From: Petrolisthes cinctipes
Taxonomy: Eukaryota > Arthropoda > Malacostraca > Decapoda > Porcellanidae
DNA length: 64,000 bases
NCBI GenBank assembly: GCA_033782935.1
Contig: JAWQEG010000365.1
Location: 1,116,001-1,180,000 of the forward strand
Direction of reading: 5' to 3'
In this document: positions 11,191 to 22,461 of the stretch, one piece after another
Layout of the letters: each line of letters opens with the position of its first letter
Numbering within the stretch: position 1 is the stretch's first letter
The notes under the pieces: generated by a model
The model's database searches: none
What the model was told of the DNA's origin: nothing
Seen by the model: only the letters and a program-made list of their open reading frames with translations
Program-made: the position numbers and the translations under genes

Positions 11191-12600
11191 CAGACCGGGG
11201 GTTGTTTCCCCGCCCCCGCGGGGGGGGGGGGGTTTGCCTTTCGGGGTTTTTTCCTGGGTTGGTGCGTGTGGGGGTTTTTTGTTTGGGGTTCGTTCCCGGG
11301 TCCGAGGGGGCTTGCTATCCCCCTCTGCCCGTGTCCTTTTATTTTTGTGTGTGTCTTTGTACTCGTGGCTTCACGTGTTAACCCCCCTTTTTGTGAGTTT
11401 TTTCTCCCGCAGTCTAGTCGTGCCTTGTGTGCCTCTTCGGGGTGTACTGTGTGGGTGTCCCCTGTCGACCACCAGCATCGTTCGCCCCACGCACCCTGCT
11501 TCACCCCCAAGGCTTGCGTCCCTTTGGTGTGTAGTGTGGAAGGCTGTATGTTGTGTTTTTCTCTGCACGTGGCGCGAACACGTGTGCGTGTTTGCCCCTT
11601 GTGTGGGGATTTTCCCCGTGTGTGTGTTGATTGGTGTGTGCGCTCACGCTGTGACTGTCTTCCCCCGTGTGCGGTGAGTACTTGTTTGGGTTTTTTCTCC
11701 TCGGGTTTTTTAGCCCTGTGGGGAGTTAGGTTATTTATTTGCACGTGTCCCTTCTCCCCTGTGTCTTGGGGCCTCTGCACCTTTTTGGTGTTTTTCCTTG
11801 TCAGCTCTTTTAGTGTCTTAGGATATTATTCTGATAATGTTGCCTGCACTTCTGTAGCTGCCTTACCAAGCAACGTTTTACTCACTACACCTGCTTGACT
11901 TCTTGCTATTACTGTACTGTTCTTAGTCTGCGTGGTAGCATTCTTCTTCGTGCAGTACTGTATTTTCAACATTCTGTACCCTCTTTTTTCTTACAATTCA
12001 GTACAGTTTTTATAATTTTTAACATTATGCGGTAGGGTAGTAAGACTTTCTATCTTTCTTCTTACATAAACTCTTACTTTGTGCTTGCCTTTTTTGGGGG
12101 TAAGAGAAGCTTATTACTTTCTGGTAGAGTACCAAGTTCCTTCTTTAAAACCCCCTCCCTCCTTGGGTTTCCGAGGGTCTACCCTCGGCTTTTGGGGACC
12201 GTGTTTGCGGGGTTTTTTCCCCAGCAGTGTGGGGGTGAGTATGTGTGGGTTAGTGTTTTGCCTTGGGAGTTAGTGTTTTCCTCCCTCGGGGTATTTTGTG
12301 TTTTTCCATGTGTGTACACGTGGGGTCACGTGTTAACCCCCTTTTTTCTCCCGCAGTCCACTCGTGCCTTGTGTGCTTCTTCTGGCTGCACCGTGAGGTT
12401 GTTCCTCGACGTGCATCACCACTGTTCACCCCACACATGCTTCTGCACTCCCAGGAGTACGTTCCTGCTATGTGCCTCTCGGGGTCACAGGGGATCAAGC
12501 TCCTAGCACCCCGCCGAGTCCCCGTCGCCTTCCCTGGATGGTTCTGTGCCTCCCTTCCGTGGTTTCCCTCCATTCCCGGAAGCGAGCCAGACCACCACGC
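11190..12600 (+). other. DIRS copy 2 leader, GT-rich, with repeated acceptor-like blocks
   Basis: Long open frames here follow base bias and repeats, and I do not accept them as genes. A block CACGTGTTAACCCCC followed by TTTTCTCCCGCAG and CGTGCCTTGTGTGC occurs at 11370-11430 and 12325-12385. A further related block (CGCCTCACGCACCCTGCTTC) appears at 15635. The CTCCCGCAG repeats look like splice acceptors, but no clear conserved exon follows. Confidence 0.4.
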
Positions 12601-12960
12601 TGGCCCCCCTGGCTACCTGACCGGTACCAGGAATCGGGGGTGCAAGCACGAGTCCAGGAGGAGGTCTCGCCCTCGGGTCCACAGGGCTTCGGGTCCTTAG
12701 AACCCTGAGAGGCCTCCTCTCCTTCCTTTAGTCGGCTCTGATAACCCCCCCGAGGTTACCACCTCAGCAGGAGGGGGTCAGACCGTCAGGCTACACCCCT
12801 GGTCACCTCCCAGGTACCAGGGCCCAGCAAGGAAAGGCTCCTTCTCCCCCGCGAACGCGCTCAAAGAGCCGCTCCCGAGGGAGCAAGCGTAGCACCAAAT
12901 GCAGGTCCTCCTCAGCTAAGGACCCGGTGGGGTACCGACTGATGAACCTGCAGGTCCCTG
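12600..12960 (+). pseudogene. DIRS copy 2 gag N-terminal-like Arg/Ser-rich stretch
   Basis: Frames here give Arg/Ser-rich runs such as RTRSKSRSRGSKRSTK, resembling the Arg/Ser start of gag in copy 3 (SRARRRSPSSSSS). The frame is not maintained. The assignment is weak and rests on composition and position. Confidence 0.35.
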
Positions 12961-13770
12961 CCAACTAGGCTCTGACCACAGCCTAGGGTACTACCCATGA
13001 ACAACCTAGTACCAAAGAGCAGGTCCCTCTCAGCCAAGGACCTGGTAGGGTACTAACTGACAAACATGCTAGGACCTGGCCAGCTAGGGGGCTACCCAGG
13101 CACAACCTAGTGCCAGGAACAGGACCCTTTCAGCCAAGGACCCGGTGGGGTACTAACGGGCAAGCCTGCTAGGACCTAGCCAGCTAGGCGCCTACCACAG
13201 CCTAGGGTGCTACCCATGCAAAACCTAGTGCCAACAGCAGGACCCGCTCAGCCAAGGACCCGGTAGGGTCCCGACTGATAAACCTGCTAGGACCTGGCCA
13301 GCTAGGGTCCTACCCATGCACAACCTAGGGCCAAGAGCAGGACCCGCTCAGCCAAGGACACGGTAGGGTACTGACTGACAAGCCTGCGAGGACCTGGCCA
13401 GCCAGTCTCCTCCACTATCTAGGTGCTGCCTATGCACAACCTAGCACCAATAGCAGGACCCGCTCAACCAACAACCCGGGAGGGTACTGACTGAGAGGCC
13501 TGCTGGGACCTAGCCAGCTAGGCTTCAACCACAGCCAAGGTTCTACCTGTGCACAACCTAGGGGCTACCTCGGGCTCAGCCAAGGCGCTACCTATGCACA
13601 ACCTAGGGCACTACCCGGGGCTCAACCTAGTGCGACATGGTCCACAGCCTAGGGGCTACCTGGACCTGAACCTAGTGGCTACCTGGACCTGAACCTAGTG
13701 GCTAGCTGGACCTGAACCTGGGGTCCCAGCCTAGGGGGTACCTGGGACTCAGCCTACGGCAGCTAGTTCA
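12960..13770 (+). repeat. Minisatellite, unit about 100-120 bp, inside DIRS copy 2
   Basis: CAGGACCCGCTCAGCCAAGG and its variants recur at about 13020, 13120, 13239, 13339 and 13457. Each is followed by GGTAGGGTACTGACTGA, CTGCTAGGACCTGGCCAGC and TACCCATGCACAACCTAG. Unit length varies between about 100 and 118 bp. After 13560 it decays into shorter CTACCTGGACCTGAACCTAG units. Confidence 0.85.
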
Positions 13771-14600
13771 TGAGAGTTTATAACACACGGCCTCTTTGCC
13801 ACGTGAAGGAAATAGGAGAGCGAATGCGATAACGTTTCAAAACGTTCTCAGAGCTGTAACAACAATCAAACTCGGAGGTTTTTCCAGTCACTGGCCTCCC
13901 TGACATTGACGTTTTTACGTCCCTCTTTTCCCGTAATGATTCGCAGGTGGTCACCAGGGTTCTCCGAAACGTCAATCATTCTTTACCAAGAACGAGACAC
14001 CCTACCCTGTGCTGACGTAGGGTTTCAATTGAGGTATGTCTTCCAGCGGTGGGGCAACTGTTGGTCCCCCATAAATTCCCACAAAAGTTTGTTTATTCAT
14101 AGTTTGGCCTTGCCTCCCCAGACATTTCAGGTAACTGCTTGACCCACCAGTCTTCTGTTCTGCTTGGCTGGGAAGTTTTCAAAGTAGTTTCCTCACCTCA
14201 CGGTGGTCCTTACCAAATTCAAACAAACCATTGATAAACTATATGGCTCCGGTTGTTGCCTACCGTCCTACCAAGCTGCACATGTCACTCTTGGTGTCAT
14301 GTCCAAGCTCTCAAGGATGATATTACAGCTACCCTAGTCCTCGCCTCGGATCACCTGTTTTGTATCCCCATAACAGGGAGACATGGAGCAGCAAGATTTG
14401 TGTCTTGTACACCATACTCACTCAATGGGGGCTTTTTAACTACGTCCTTAACCTTTCATCGCACGCATTCCACTTAGGGGATGCGGGCGAGGGGATATTG
14501 GGGCTTCGGCTTACCCTGGTCGATGCCTTGTATTAGTGCTCAGGACGGTCCTGGCGTTACACTCTCGACACTGTCCCAGACAGCCTCGTGAGATTTAAGG
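13771..14600 (+). other. Unassigned segment inside DIRS copy 2
   Basis: No match to the other DIRS copies and no recognisable domain. It is either a further insertion or gag sequence that has diverged beyond my recognition. Confidence 0.35.
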
Positions 14601-14616
14601 TTCGCCTCATTCCCTA

Positions 14617-14970
14617 GTGGGGGAGCCGGCCAATTATGTGCCACCCCACAGCCCCACTATTGCAACGGTACCCGTTCCTGAACCCGCCCTTCTCACCTTC
14701 CCTGCCGCATCGCCGGTAGGGGACTCGAGTCCACCTGGGGATTTTGGAGCCGTTCCTGTTCCCCCAATCTCTCTGGGTCTCGAGTCCACGAGGGGCACCC
14801 TGGCGGAGGAGCTGGCTGCCTCTCCTCCCCCCTTTCCCGTCGCCTCATCCTGTGGACGACGGGTACCTTCCCTACTCTTGGGCCTTTCTTCCTTCGTCCT
14901 GGACTCACTCTTCAGAGGAGGTCAGACGGGTGCGTAGTCTCCCGATCCTTCTCAACCAGAGATTTGGGTG
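14617..14970 (+). pseudogene. DIRS copy 2 gag middle fragment
   Basis: Mixed frames give LGLESTRGTLAEELAASPP and DDGYLPYSWAFLPSSWTHSS, matching copy 3 (LESPSGDVAEELVTSAPP, GDGYLPYSWSLLPPTWTHSS). The match ends near 14970, where the sequence soon reaches the recombinase C-terminus. The rest of gag and all of RT/RNase H are deleted. Confidence 0.75.
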
Positions 14971-15049
14971 AGGAGGCACGACAGGCTAGTGAAGCGGGAA
15001 GCGGACAAACTTTTTGGTTTGTCCTTAGGCCACGCGCCCTTCCCCACCT

Positions 15050-15310
15050 ACCATGGGGAGGCGGCGGGACCCGTTCCTGGACCTGCTCTCTCCGACTCCC
15101 CGCGGTGGAGCGGGTACAGGATCTGGGGGGGGGCGGGACATCCACCACATCCTTCAGGACGAGGTATCTGTTCCACTCGCTCTCCCTCACCCCCTGTGTT
15201 GCAATGGGGACTCCGCCCACCTTACCACAGGGTCCCCGTGGGAGACAGAAAAGGGGGAGGGTGCGCCCGAATGGAAAAGGTCGGACGACTTACCTCCCGT
15301 CACCAGTCAT
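15050..15310 (+). pseudogene. DIRS copy 2 tyrosine recombinase C-terminal fragment
   Basis: Frames give DEVSVPLALPHPLC and TRYLFHSLSLTPCVAMG, the region around the nucleophilic Tyr in the other copies, and the basic tail GRQKRGRVRPNGKGR. It lies upstream of the recombinase core at 15800, the reverse of normal order. Confidence 0.75.
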
Positions 15311-15799
15311 CCCATACGTCATCTCCATTCTGTACAGTCTCATGGTTAGAACATCTTGGTGTTTCTTTTCTCCTCTCGGGATATTTTACCCGAACCTAGG
15401 CCATAGCCTAGGTTCGGGGGACCCTAACAACAAAAATGGGGGGGGGGGGGTCCTCGACCCCCTGGCCTATCCCCTCGAGGGTGTCTTTAAAGACTTACGA
15501 CTTGTAACACTTTCTGGTTTTAACAGAAAGTTGTCCGTATATAATGATAATAAATTATATGCGTAACAACCCTTCCACAGCAGCTACCACCCTAGCTTTG
15601 GAAAATCGTTTTACGATGGTCGGCCACCTGCACTGTTCGCCTCACGCACCCTGCTTCACGCCCAAGGGTTACGACCCTTTGGCGTGCGGTGTGTGCCGCC
15701 CCGGGGGCTGAGCTGTGTCGGGAGACACTCGCCTCTGCCCCCCCCCAAAACTCCCCCGCCCTTGCCTCCCTTCGTAACACGGGGACTAGGGCCGGGGAG

Positions 15800-16227
15800 A
15801 ATGGTGGGCCCAGACTCCCTCCTGGCCCTTCACCGCGTCCTTTTCCTACCTGACCTTCGAGGGGGTTCCTCTGGAGGTTTGTCACCTCCTCCAGAAAGCT
15901 CTCTTCCTGCTCGCCTTAGCTACAGGGTACAGGGCCTCTCAGTTGGCAGCCCTTACCCATCACACAGCCTTTTCATCTGTAAGCCCTAACCTTACTTCTT
16001 TAACTATCCCCCCCCCCTCTCCTGCTTCCCTAGCTAACAACGAGCAGGCTGATGACAGGATTGGCCCTCTCGCAGTACCCTCGTTCCTGAGGGATGGAAG
16101 TTTCCACCCCCTCTGTCCAGTCCACGCGTTTACTACATACGTGGAGGCGACGAGAGGGGCTTCTCCGGACCACCTCTTCTACAACTCTAGGTCCGGTAAC
16201 CCTCTTTTCCCTAGGTCAATCGGATGA
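15800..16227 (+). pseudogene. DIRS copy 2 tyrosine recombinase core fragment
   Basis: Encodes the first catalytic box (GYRASQLAALTHHTAF) and continues to GNPLFPRSIG and a stop at 16225-16227. It lacks the His-x-x-Arg box and Tyr, which lie elsewhere at 15050-15310. Confidence 0.8.
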
Positions 16228-16229
16228 GT

Positions 16230-16800
16230 GACTGGATATATATATTAAACTCAGGATTACTGCATCCTTGTGTCCTCCTTCGTCCCCTCGGGATCGCATG
16301 ACTCGAGCCGGGGCCATAGCCCTAGCTCAGAGGACTTTAATAAAAAGGGGGGGGGGGGCCGGGGGTACCCTCTCTCCTGTACCTGACCCCTCGAGTCTGC
16401 CTATAAAGACTTTAGTTGGTTAACAATTCTGGTCTATAACAGAATAGTCTACGGTATATATATTTTATTATGAGCTATTACAACACTTCCACCACAGCTA
16501 GTCCCCTAGCCATTGTTGGAAGTTGCTTTAGCTTCAGCCTCACCTTAGCTCAGTTACCTTTTATGATGGTGGGGGGGCCCAGGGTCACGGCTAGGGTCAC
16601 CCCTCCCCCTCCTCTCCTAGACCCGACCCCTCGAGTCTGCCTATAAATACTTTAGTTGAGTAACAATTCTGGTCTATAACATAATGGTCTACAGGTTATA
16701 TGTGATAAGCTACTACACTCCCACCACGGCTACTCCCCTAGCCAGTGTTGGAAGTTGCTTTAGCTTCAACCTCACCCTGCTCGGTTATCTTTCTGACTCT
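16230..16800 (+). repeat. Duplicated DIRS 3' region
   Basis: A roughly 235-bp unit (CTCGAGTCTGCCTATAAAGA, AACAATTCTGGTCTATAACA, CTCCCCTAGCCA-like, GTTGGAAGTTGCTTTAGCTT) occurs at about 16388-16560 and again at 16627-16790. A more diverged copy lies at 15470-15600. Copy 3 has the unit once (34590-34750). Confidence 0.8.
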
Positions 16801-16872
16801 CCGCTCTCTCGACCGCTCTTAACTAGCACGTGATTGCCTCCACCTCACCTCCCACCTACCGCATCGCATGCA

Positions 16873-16974
16873 TAGCAATCCAGCTGTGCTGGTTTCACTA
16901 TACCAATAATAGTGCATTTGTCGCGGCTTCTAGCCGCTTAAATTGTATTTATTGGTTGTGAAACCAGCACAGCT
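16873..16974 (+). repeat. DIRS copy 2 internal complementary region
   Basis: The left-end complement ending CACTATACCAATAA is directly followed by the right-end complement starting TAGTGCATTTGTCGC and running to AAACCAGCACAGCT. Confidence 0.88.
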
Positions 16975-17030
16975 TTGACTGACCCACCCACCTCCCGATG
17001 CGGCAGGCATTCACTTTCTTTCTCATTGGA

Positions 17031-17284
17031 GTGACCGATTGCCTTCGAGCGCAGAGCGGGCTTAATACCTCATCACGCCACCAGGTGGCTCCACTATCAG
17101 TACAGCGCCAGATTTGAATTTTGATTTACTTCTGATGATCGTCACGGAATAGACCCTTCCAACCCAGTTTATGCCTATACGGGGCCTGGGCTGGAGAAGG
17201 GGCGTATTCTATAGCAATCCAGCTGTGCTGGTTTCACAACCAATAAATACAATTTAAGCGGCTAGAAGCCGCGACAAATGCACT
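17031..17284 (+). repeat. DIRS copy 2 right inverted terminal repeat
   Basis: Bases 17031-17244 mirror the left repeat. The right-end extension 17245-17284 ends GCGACAAATGCACT, followed by the host AAT. Confidence 0.88.
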
Positions 17285-17289
17285 AATAT

Positions 17290-18230
17290 TTACATTATGA
17301 CCTACTTAAATCAACCAAAACGAGGGTGACGTTCTTCCAAAACCTGGTGGTTCAGCAGGTGTCGACAAACCACATCAAGTGGCAGGCCCCGGGGCAGCAA
17401 GTGTCGGACAGTGGGGCAGGCCAGGCAATAGTGCTCTATGGTGTTAGCACGAGGCGCTCAACACAAGCGACACTCAGTGAAGGGAGGCTCACCCTGCATC
17501 CCAGCAACCTGCCACAGTGGCCGGTAGACAAGCTTCAAACGAGCAGAGACTATATTGTGCCTCCGAACCATGAGGCCTCAACGACAGTAGGAATATTTTT
17601 GTCAGCAGACAGAGTTGTAATAAGTGATGGAGATGCTGAAGGGCCTCTCTGCATCCCTGCGTCGCCGTACAGGGAGGAAAGCGGCGGAGCAGACTCTAGA
17701 GAGGTAACATGTCAGGGAGAGAGGACGTCCAACACCACGAGGAGGCAGATGGCAGGCTTCCTCTGCGAGTCTGTCAACTGTACCAAACCTACATGGGATG
17801 GCACCCATAAAAATTTGACTTTCAAGTTACGATGACGCAATAAGGCCAAAAACGATAAATGGCAGCATTCACTTCACGTTGACAAACAAGACTAACAGCA
17901 TCCAGAATGGCATACAGTTCACACAATGTTGAGCTAGAGTGGTTACAGAGACGACGGCCAACCCAGCCCCCTGGAGGTGACTCCATGTCAGGTGAGAAAA
18001 TGGCACCACCTGCTGTACCATCCATTTACAATGAGCCATCAGTGTAGAGACAGTATGGATCTGTGATGGAGGACGTCACTGTTTCTATGTGTTCCAGAGC
18101 CAACTTGGAAGTAGGTGTGAAGCTCACATTAGGTGTTGGTAGCATCCACGGAGGGGACCATGGAAGGACGTCTGCAACCATTATATCTATATCAAGACTA
18201 CAGAACATAGAGGAAACAGACCTCATAAGA
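17290..18230 (-). pseudogene. Copy A RNase H and ORF2 C-terminus
   Basis: Minus strand. RNase H begins with the catalytic Asp in LYTDGSLMDGTAGG (about 18040-18000) and keeps the Glu in STLCELYAILDA, which copy B has lost. The C-terminal part includes RRGLMVRRHNVVSARLRLGY. Stops interrupt the domain near 17840. The plus-strand reading frame at 17326-17835 is only its shadow. Confidence 0.75.
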
Positions 18231-18439
18231 GTACGTCCAGCTGGCAGTATGGGAGGGCCAGGGGAGTTTGGTCTAAGAGAAGTCCTGACTAACTGAGAGT
18301 AATGGGGTTAAAGATGTGGGAAATGGAGGCACTTGACAGTGAAGCAAGTATCATTAGAATTCTCTCAACTAATGGGGGAAGACGCAACTCACACTGCATG
18401 TTCACTATTCTGGTCTACATTGGACAACCGAGAATTATT

Positions 18440-19450
18440 CTCATTGCTCTATTCTGAAAGTTGTTAGTGAGCCATTGAAGTGATGTAAGTCGGCGCAGGA
18501 GACGAACCTATAGGTCCTGGACAATGGGATGGTCGTGAGGTCTGGCAGGGACAATCGGTAAATATTGACTGGCGCGGCCAGGTAGCGGTACTGGGAACAC
18601 ATAGGAATGACAGTCCCTCCAATGATGAACACTGGTCGAGCTTGAGGAAGGCGGTAGGTGAATATTATGCTCTTATCTGGGGAAACAATAATGCCACAGT
18701 GAGAGAAGGCCATAGAGAATTAGTCAATAAACCGCTAGAGATCCCTTGGTGAGGTAGTATGAACACAGATATCATCAGCATAGCACGTAATTGTAGTTCC
18801 AGGAATATCAGGGATGCATTAGAATATTAAATAACAATGGGCTGAGAACACCCCCTTGAGGCGTACCAAGATGAAAACTGAGCAAAGGACTGAGCGCACC
18901 ACTGAAAAACACACGGGAGGTCCTGTTACTCAGGTATCCCCGAATCAACCGTAGTAGATTACCCTTTATCCCAAAGTCAACCAGGTGATCCAAAATGATG
19001 TCTCTATTAGCAACATCGAAGGCACTTTGAAGGTCAATGAAGGCCACCACACTGTCCATGGAAAGGCTAGAGTACAGACGACTAGGCAGTGGTGTGTGCT
19101 CCACTGGGGAAGGAAACCAAACAGCCATGGAGAATGGCGATCCTGCAGTCTGTACATGAGACGATTGAGTAAGATTCTCTCCATAACCTTACAAAAACAG
19201 GAAGTAAGGGAAATAGGCCTGAACTTCGCAGTGCCGGGCTTTGGGATGAGTATTATTGTGCTGTTGGTCCAGGCTCGTGGTACACAACCGTAACGAAGAC
19301 AAAGATTGCACAGTCGAAGTAGAGGGTTCCCAGGAACTTGTTGAAGTAGGAACAGCACAGCATAAGTAATACCATCATCACCAGGGGAAGAAGCTCTACC
19401 CCGAGAGAGAGCACAGCGCAACTCCTCAGTTATCTGCTCTGCATCTTCTT
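18440..19450 (-). pseudogene. Copy A reverse transcriptase
   Basis: Minus strand, two main frames. Seen are RASSPGDDGITYAV, FRPISLTSCFCKVMERI, the palm Asp in AFIDLQSAFDVANRD, the GTPQGGVLSPLLFN box and the catalytic CYADDICVH near 18780. There is a frameshift around 19100 and a short deletion just before the YADD box. The core residues are kept but the gene cannot be translated in one piece. Confidence 0.82.
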
Positions 19451-19734
19451 CATCATCTTGCAACAGAGCAGACATTAGATATAGCCGATGGACAGCAGCA
19501 TGGGAAGTGAGTACATCTTGTATGTGGATGGGTAGACTGGCTGGAGTAGACTGTTTTGACCAGACATCGACAAGTTGTTGGGCATAGGCGGCGGGAGTGT
19601 GATGAAGAGCAGTGGCAGGCGTCTTTTTAACAACCCGACGGAGAGATGCCACATAGAAGCCACACTTGTTTGCTGGTTGATGCTGTCCGTGAACCATTGC
19701 CAAGACTCAGAGTGAGCACACTCCTGCAGGGCAA

Positions 19735-20545
19735 CTAAAGCGTCCCTAGACATCTGGTAATGATGGAGCAGGTCAGGGGTTGGGTTGGCTTGGAACAAAT
19801 AAATAAGATGTAAGTCGGGCAATATTTAGGGGGCACAGTAATACGAAAACGAGTGGCTGAAGCACTTGACCCAGCAGTTAGAGAATAATTAAACCGAAGA
19901 GCAATGTGATCAGAGAATAAGTCTGGCACGGAGGAGCACTGGACTCGAGATGCTATCAGGCCAGACGAGAGGATGTAATCCAGAGTACCTCCCCGGCAAT
20001 GAGTGGCACCGGCAGTATCCCAGCGTGTCTGATGATGATTGCGGATGTATGAAAGATGAAGAAAACCATTACGATTAATAGAGCCAGAACCATCACCCAA
20101 ATCAGAATGTCGAGCATTAAAATCTCCCATATACCCCATACCACACACTGTTGGAGAAGGAAGAGCCTCAAGAGTGAGTCTAGCTGGGGCAGAATAGACA
20201 TTACATAATTGGAGTACTCCATTCCAGGTAGAACCTCAAATAGCTAAAAGGTCATGTCAGGATCAGAGGAGGTACAGAGAAAGTGATGTGGCAAGGAGCT
20301 ATGTATTTAAGTCAGGAGACCATTTTTTACCAGATGAACATATGGCACATAACCTGAGAGGGGAGGAACTTGCCCAGCAGCGAGCAACCATCCTGGAAAT
20401 GCTTCCTGGAGAAAAATAACACTGGGATGATGACAAAAAACATAGGCCTTGAGTTGAGTGAGCTTAGCATAACTGGTGATACCACATACATTCCAGGAGA
20501 TGACATCCAGCCAGCAATCACTAGCGAACTCTGTATTTGGAGGTA
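19735..20545 (-). pseudogene. Copy A EEP endonuclease
   Basis: Minus strand. The start is LDVISWNVCGITSYAKL (first conserved Asn), followed by VIFLQEAF (Glu). After frameshifts come YMGDFNARHSDLGDG (Asp and Asn pair) and FSDHIALRF (Asp and His pair). It should nick target DNA. The catalytic set is complete across frames, unlike copy B. Confidence 0.8.
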
Positions 20546-21905
20546 GAAGGCCAGTGAATAGGGGCAGATGAGCGACCTGGAGAAGATGATGGACCAGGAG
20601 AAGGGACCGACTCGAAAACTTTTTCAAGGCGAGATGCAACAGTATCCATCTTTTTGGTAAGGGTAGTGACAGTCGAGATAATGGCCTGCTGAGCCTCGAC
20701 CAAGGTGGAAAGTTTGGAGTCATTAGCAGCCTGATTGGCAACCAGCCCATCAATCCTGGCTTCAAGGGCAGAAAAGCGGTTCTCGATGGCCGTACATCGT
20801 GCCATGAGGGTAGCAACAGACTTGTGGAGGGCCAGGTCCGGAGGCGAGGCAGGACTGGTAGGAGGAGCAGTCTGGGGAGGTGGTGGTGGTGGTGATGACG
20901 GCGGAGCAATAGTAGAGACACGAGCTTGGACCTGACGTCGAGTACATCCATGCCACACGTTAACCCCTGGCTGAAGGTATCGTGGACACTTCCATCGAGA
21001 CGTATCGTCAGGAGGTGAAGGCTCAGAGGTGGAGGCAGCAGGACGTGATGGTTCACCCCTGACAGGATAAGTCTTGTTATCATGGTCGGCGGCACACCAT
21101 GCATACTTTGGCCTGGCAGAACAGTACTGGGAGATATGCACAACTCCCCAGCACCTGTAGCACCAAGGCTGGTCATTATGAAGTTTCCTCACCTCACACG
21201 GTGGAAGACAGGGGAAGGAATCAAAGGAAATTTCATTTGGAGATGGATCGGGTAAGCTCCAGACAACAACAATACGGCTAATGGAGGAACCATTTTGGAG
21301 AAAACGACGGGCAGAGTACACACCAGGGTATCCCTTGGCAAGTTTCGGGTCAACATCAATAGGAAAACGGGTGAGGATGTAGCTGTGGAACTTACGAGGC
21401 CTCTTGGGTGAGTCTTGAAGAATGAGAGGCAGAGATAAAAATTCACCAGCCTTGACTCTATCAATGATGTCCTGACACTTACTAGAGATGTAGACAACCG
21501 GGATGTGACTGCAGCCATCTTGACTTCAGCCAGTTCACGATGCAGCTAGAAGGCCCTGTTGACAGCAGGATAAGGCAGAGAAGGTACGTCGTGCACAGCT
21601 GATGCACCCTTCGCAGTCTTGGGAGCCGGAGGCAATCAATCCACACCATCGGAATCCTGCGAGGAGTCAGACGAGGCATCAACGGGTTGCTTGGTTGAGG
21701 TTGAGGAGGTGGAAGGCTGCAACCTGAGCTGCGGAGTGACCGAGGAGAGGGGGGGAATGGTTGTGAGAAGGCAGCTCAGGCCAGTGATCCTCGAAAGGAG
21801 ACTCATCCTCTACCGACATGGCAAAGTCGGCCTCCTGGCAGGAAGCCATATCCGAATCCGCGCTCTCCATCAGGCTAGGCAAGACCTAGATGGGAAGTGA
21901 ACAAC
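20546..21905 (-). pseudogene. Copy A ORF1 (gag-like)
   Basis: Minus strand. Starts with an acidic stretch (MESADSDMASCQEADFAM), continues through a frame with SARRFLQNGSSISRIVVVW and a CCHC knuckle PWCYRCWGVVHISQYC, then a Pro-rich region and a long helical, probably coiled-coil segment (LMARCTAIENRFSALEARI) near the C-terminus. Such ORF1 proteins bind element RNA. It is broken by frameshifts around 21500. Confidence 0.75.
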
Positions 21906-22096
21906 TGAACACACACACACAGAACCACAACAAAATAAACAAACCACAAACAACAATATCACAAACAGCAAAACCACAAAAAAACGAGATAGAACAGATA
22001 AACAACACATAGAACACCACAGAAACAACACACAAACAAGAACGCAGAAACATCACAAAAAACAACACAAACAACAATACAGGCAGAGCGCCAGGA

Positions 22097-22461
22097 ACAA
22101 GTTTCCAGGTCTTGCTGAAGTTTCGAATCATATGGCATACCAGTGAACCAATAACAACGCTTATCCTGTCACATAATAATTTAAGCTCGTTTAAGGGGAG
22201 ATTTTTTTGTTGGCAAATTGGAAGCCTACTGATTCCTCATACCTATACTAGTAAACAGACTCCTTCAATGGTGCTAATAGGGGATCTATTTTGTGGCATA
22301 CTTTGGATGAATCAGAGACTTTCAAATAAACCAACAAAGGAATCTTCCCTAAATTAATAATTCATCAGGCTATTCGAAGCATACAAGGATACTCATTTTA
22401 GCTCATGACTTGACAGAGAATTCTTTGTAGCAGATGACGGCAACACAACGTAAACATCAAC
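22097..22461. other. AT-rich interval, nothing recognised
   Basis: Flank of the 5' end of copy A. No feature seen on either strand. Confidence 0.4.

Larger units (their letters stand above)
10055..17284 (+). mobile_element. DIRS-like retrotransposon, copy 2 (rearranged, lacks RT)
   Basis: A 7.2-kb plus-strand element with left repeat 10055-10271, right repeat 17031-17284 and internal complementary region 16873-16974. The coding content is badly rearranged: a gag-like Arg/Ser-rich stretch (12600-12960), a minisatellite, a gag middle part (14617-14970), then the recombinase C-terminus (15100-15310), then a 3' region, then the recombinase core (15800-16227), then two more 3'-region copies. No reverse transcriptase or RNase H remains. 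It could move only with enzymes supplied by another copy, if at all. It sits inside non-LTR copy A, so it is younger than that copy. Confidence 0.88.
17285..22096 (-). mobile_element. Non-LTR retrotransposon copy A (I-group-like, EEP + RT + RNase H)
   Basis: Minus-strand element sharing start (CCTGGCGCTCTGCCT near 22096), gene order and 3' end with copy B (46417-52320). The order is ORF1 with zinc knuckle, then ORF2 with EEP endonuclease, reverse transcriptase, RNase H and a cysteine-poor tail. Non-LTR elements of this kind copy themselves at a chromosomal nick using their own endonuclease. The RNase H after RT points to the I group or a relative, which is inference. Its 3' end continues at 9881-10054 beyond DIRS copy 2. 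Stops and deletions make it inactive. Confidence 0.82.

Noticed and set aside
11029..11898. Long open frames up to 289 codons in the GT-rich DIRS leader
   Set aside because: Three overlapping frames on both strands are open at once, composition is extreme, and the segment contains internal duplications. No domain or conserved motif is visible, so base bias explains them.
17326..17835. Plus-strand frame of 169 codons
   Set aside because: Antisense shadow of the copy A ORF2 C-terminus, which matches copy B on the minus strand.
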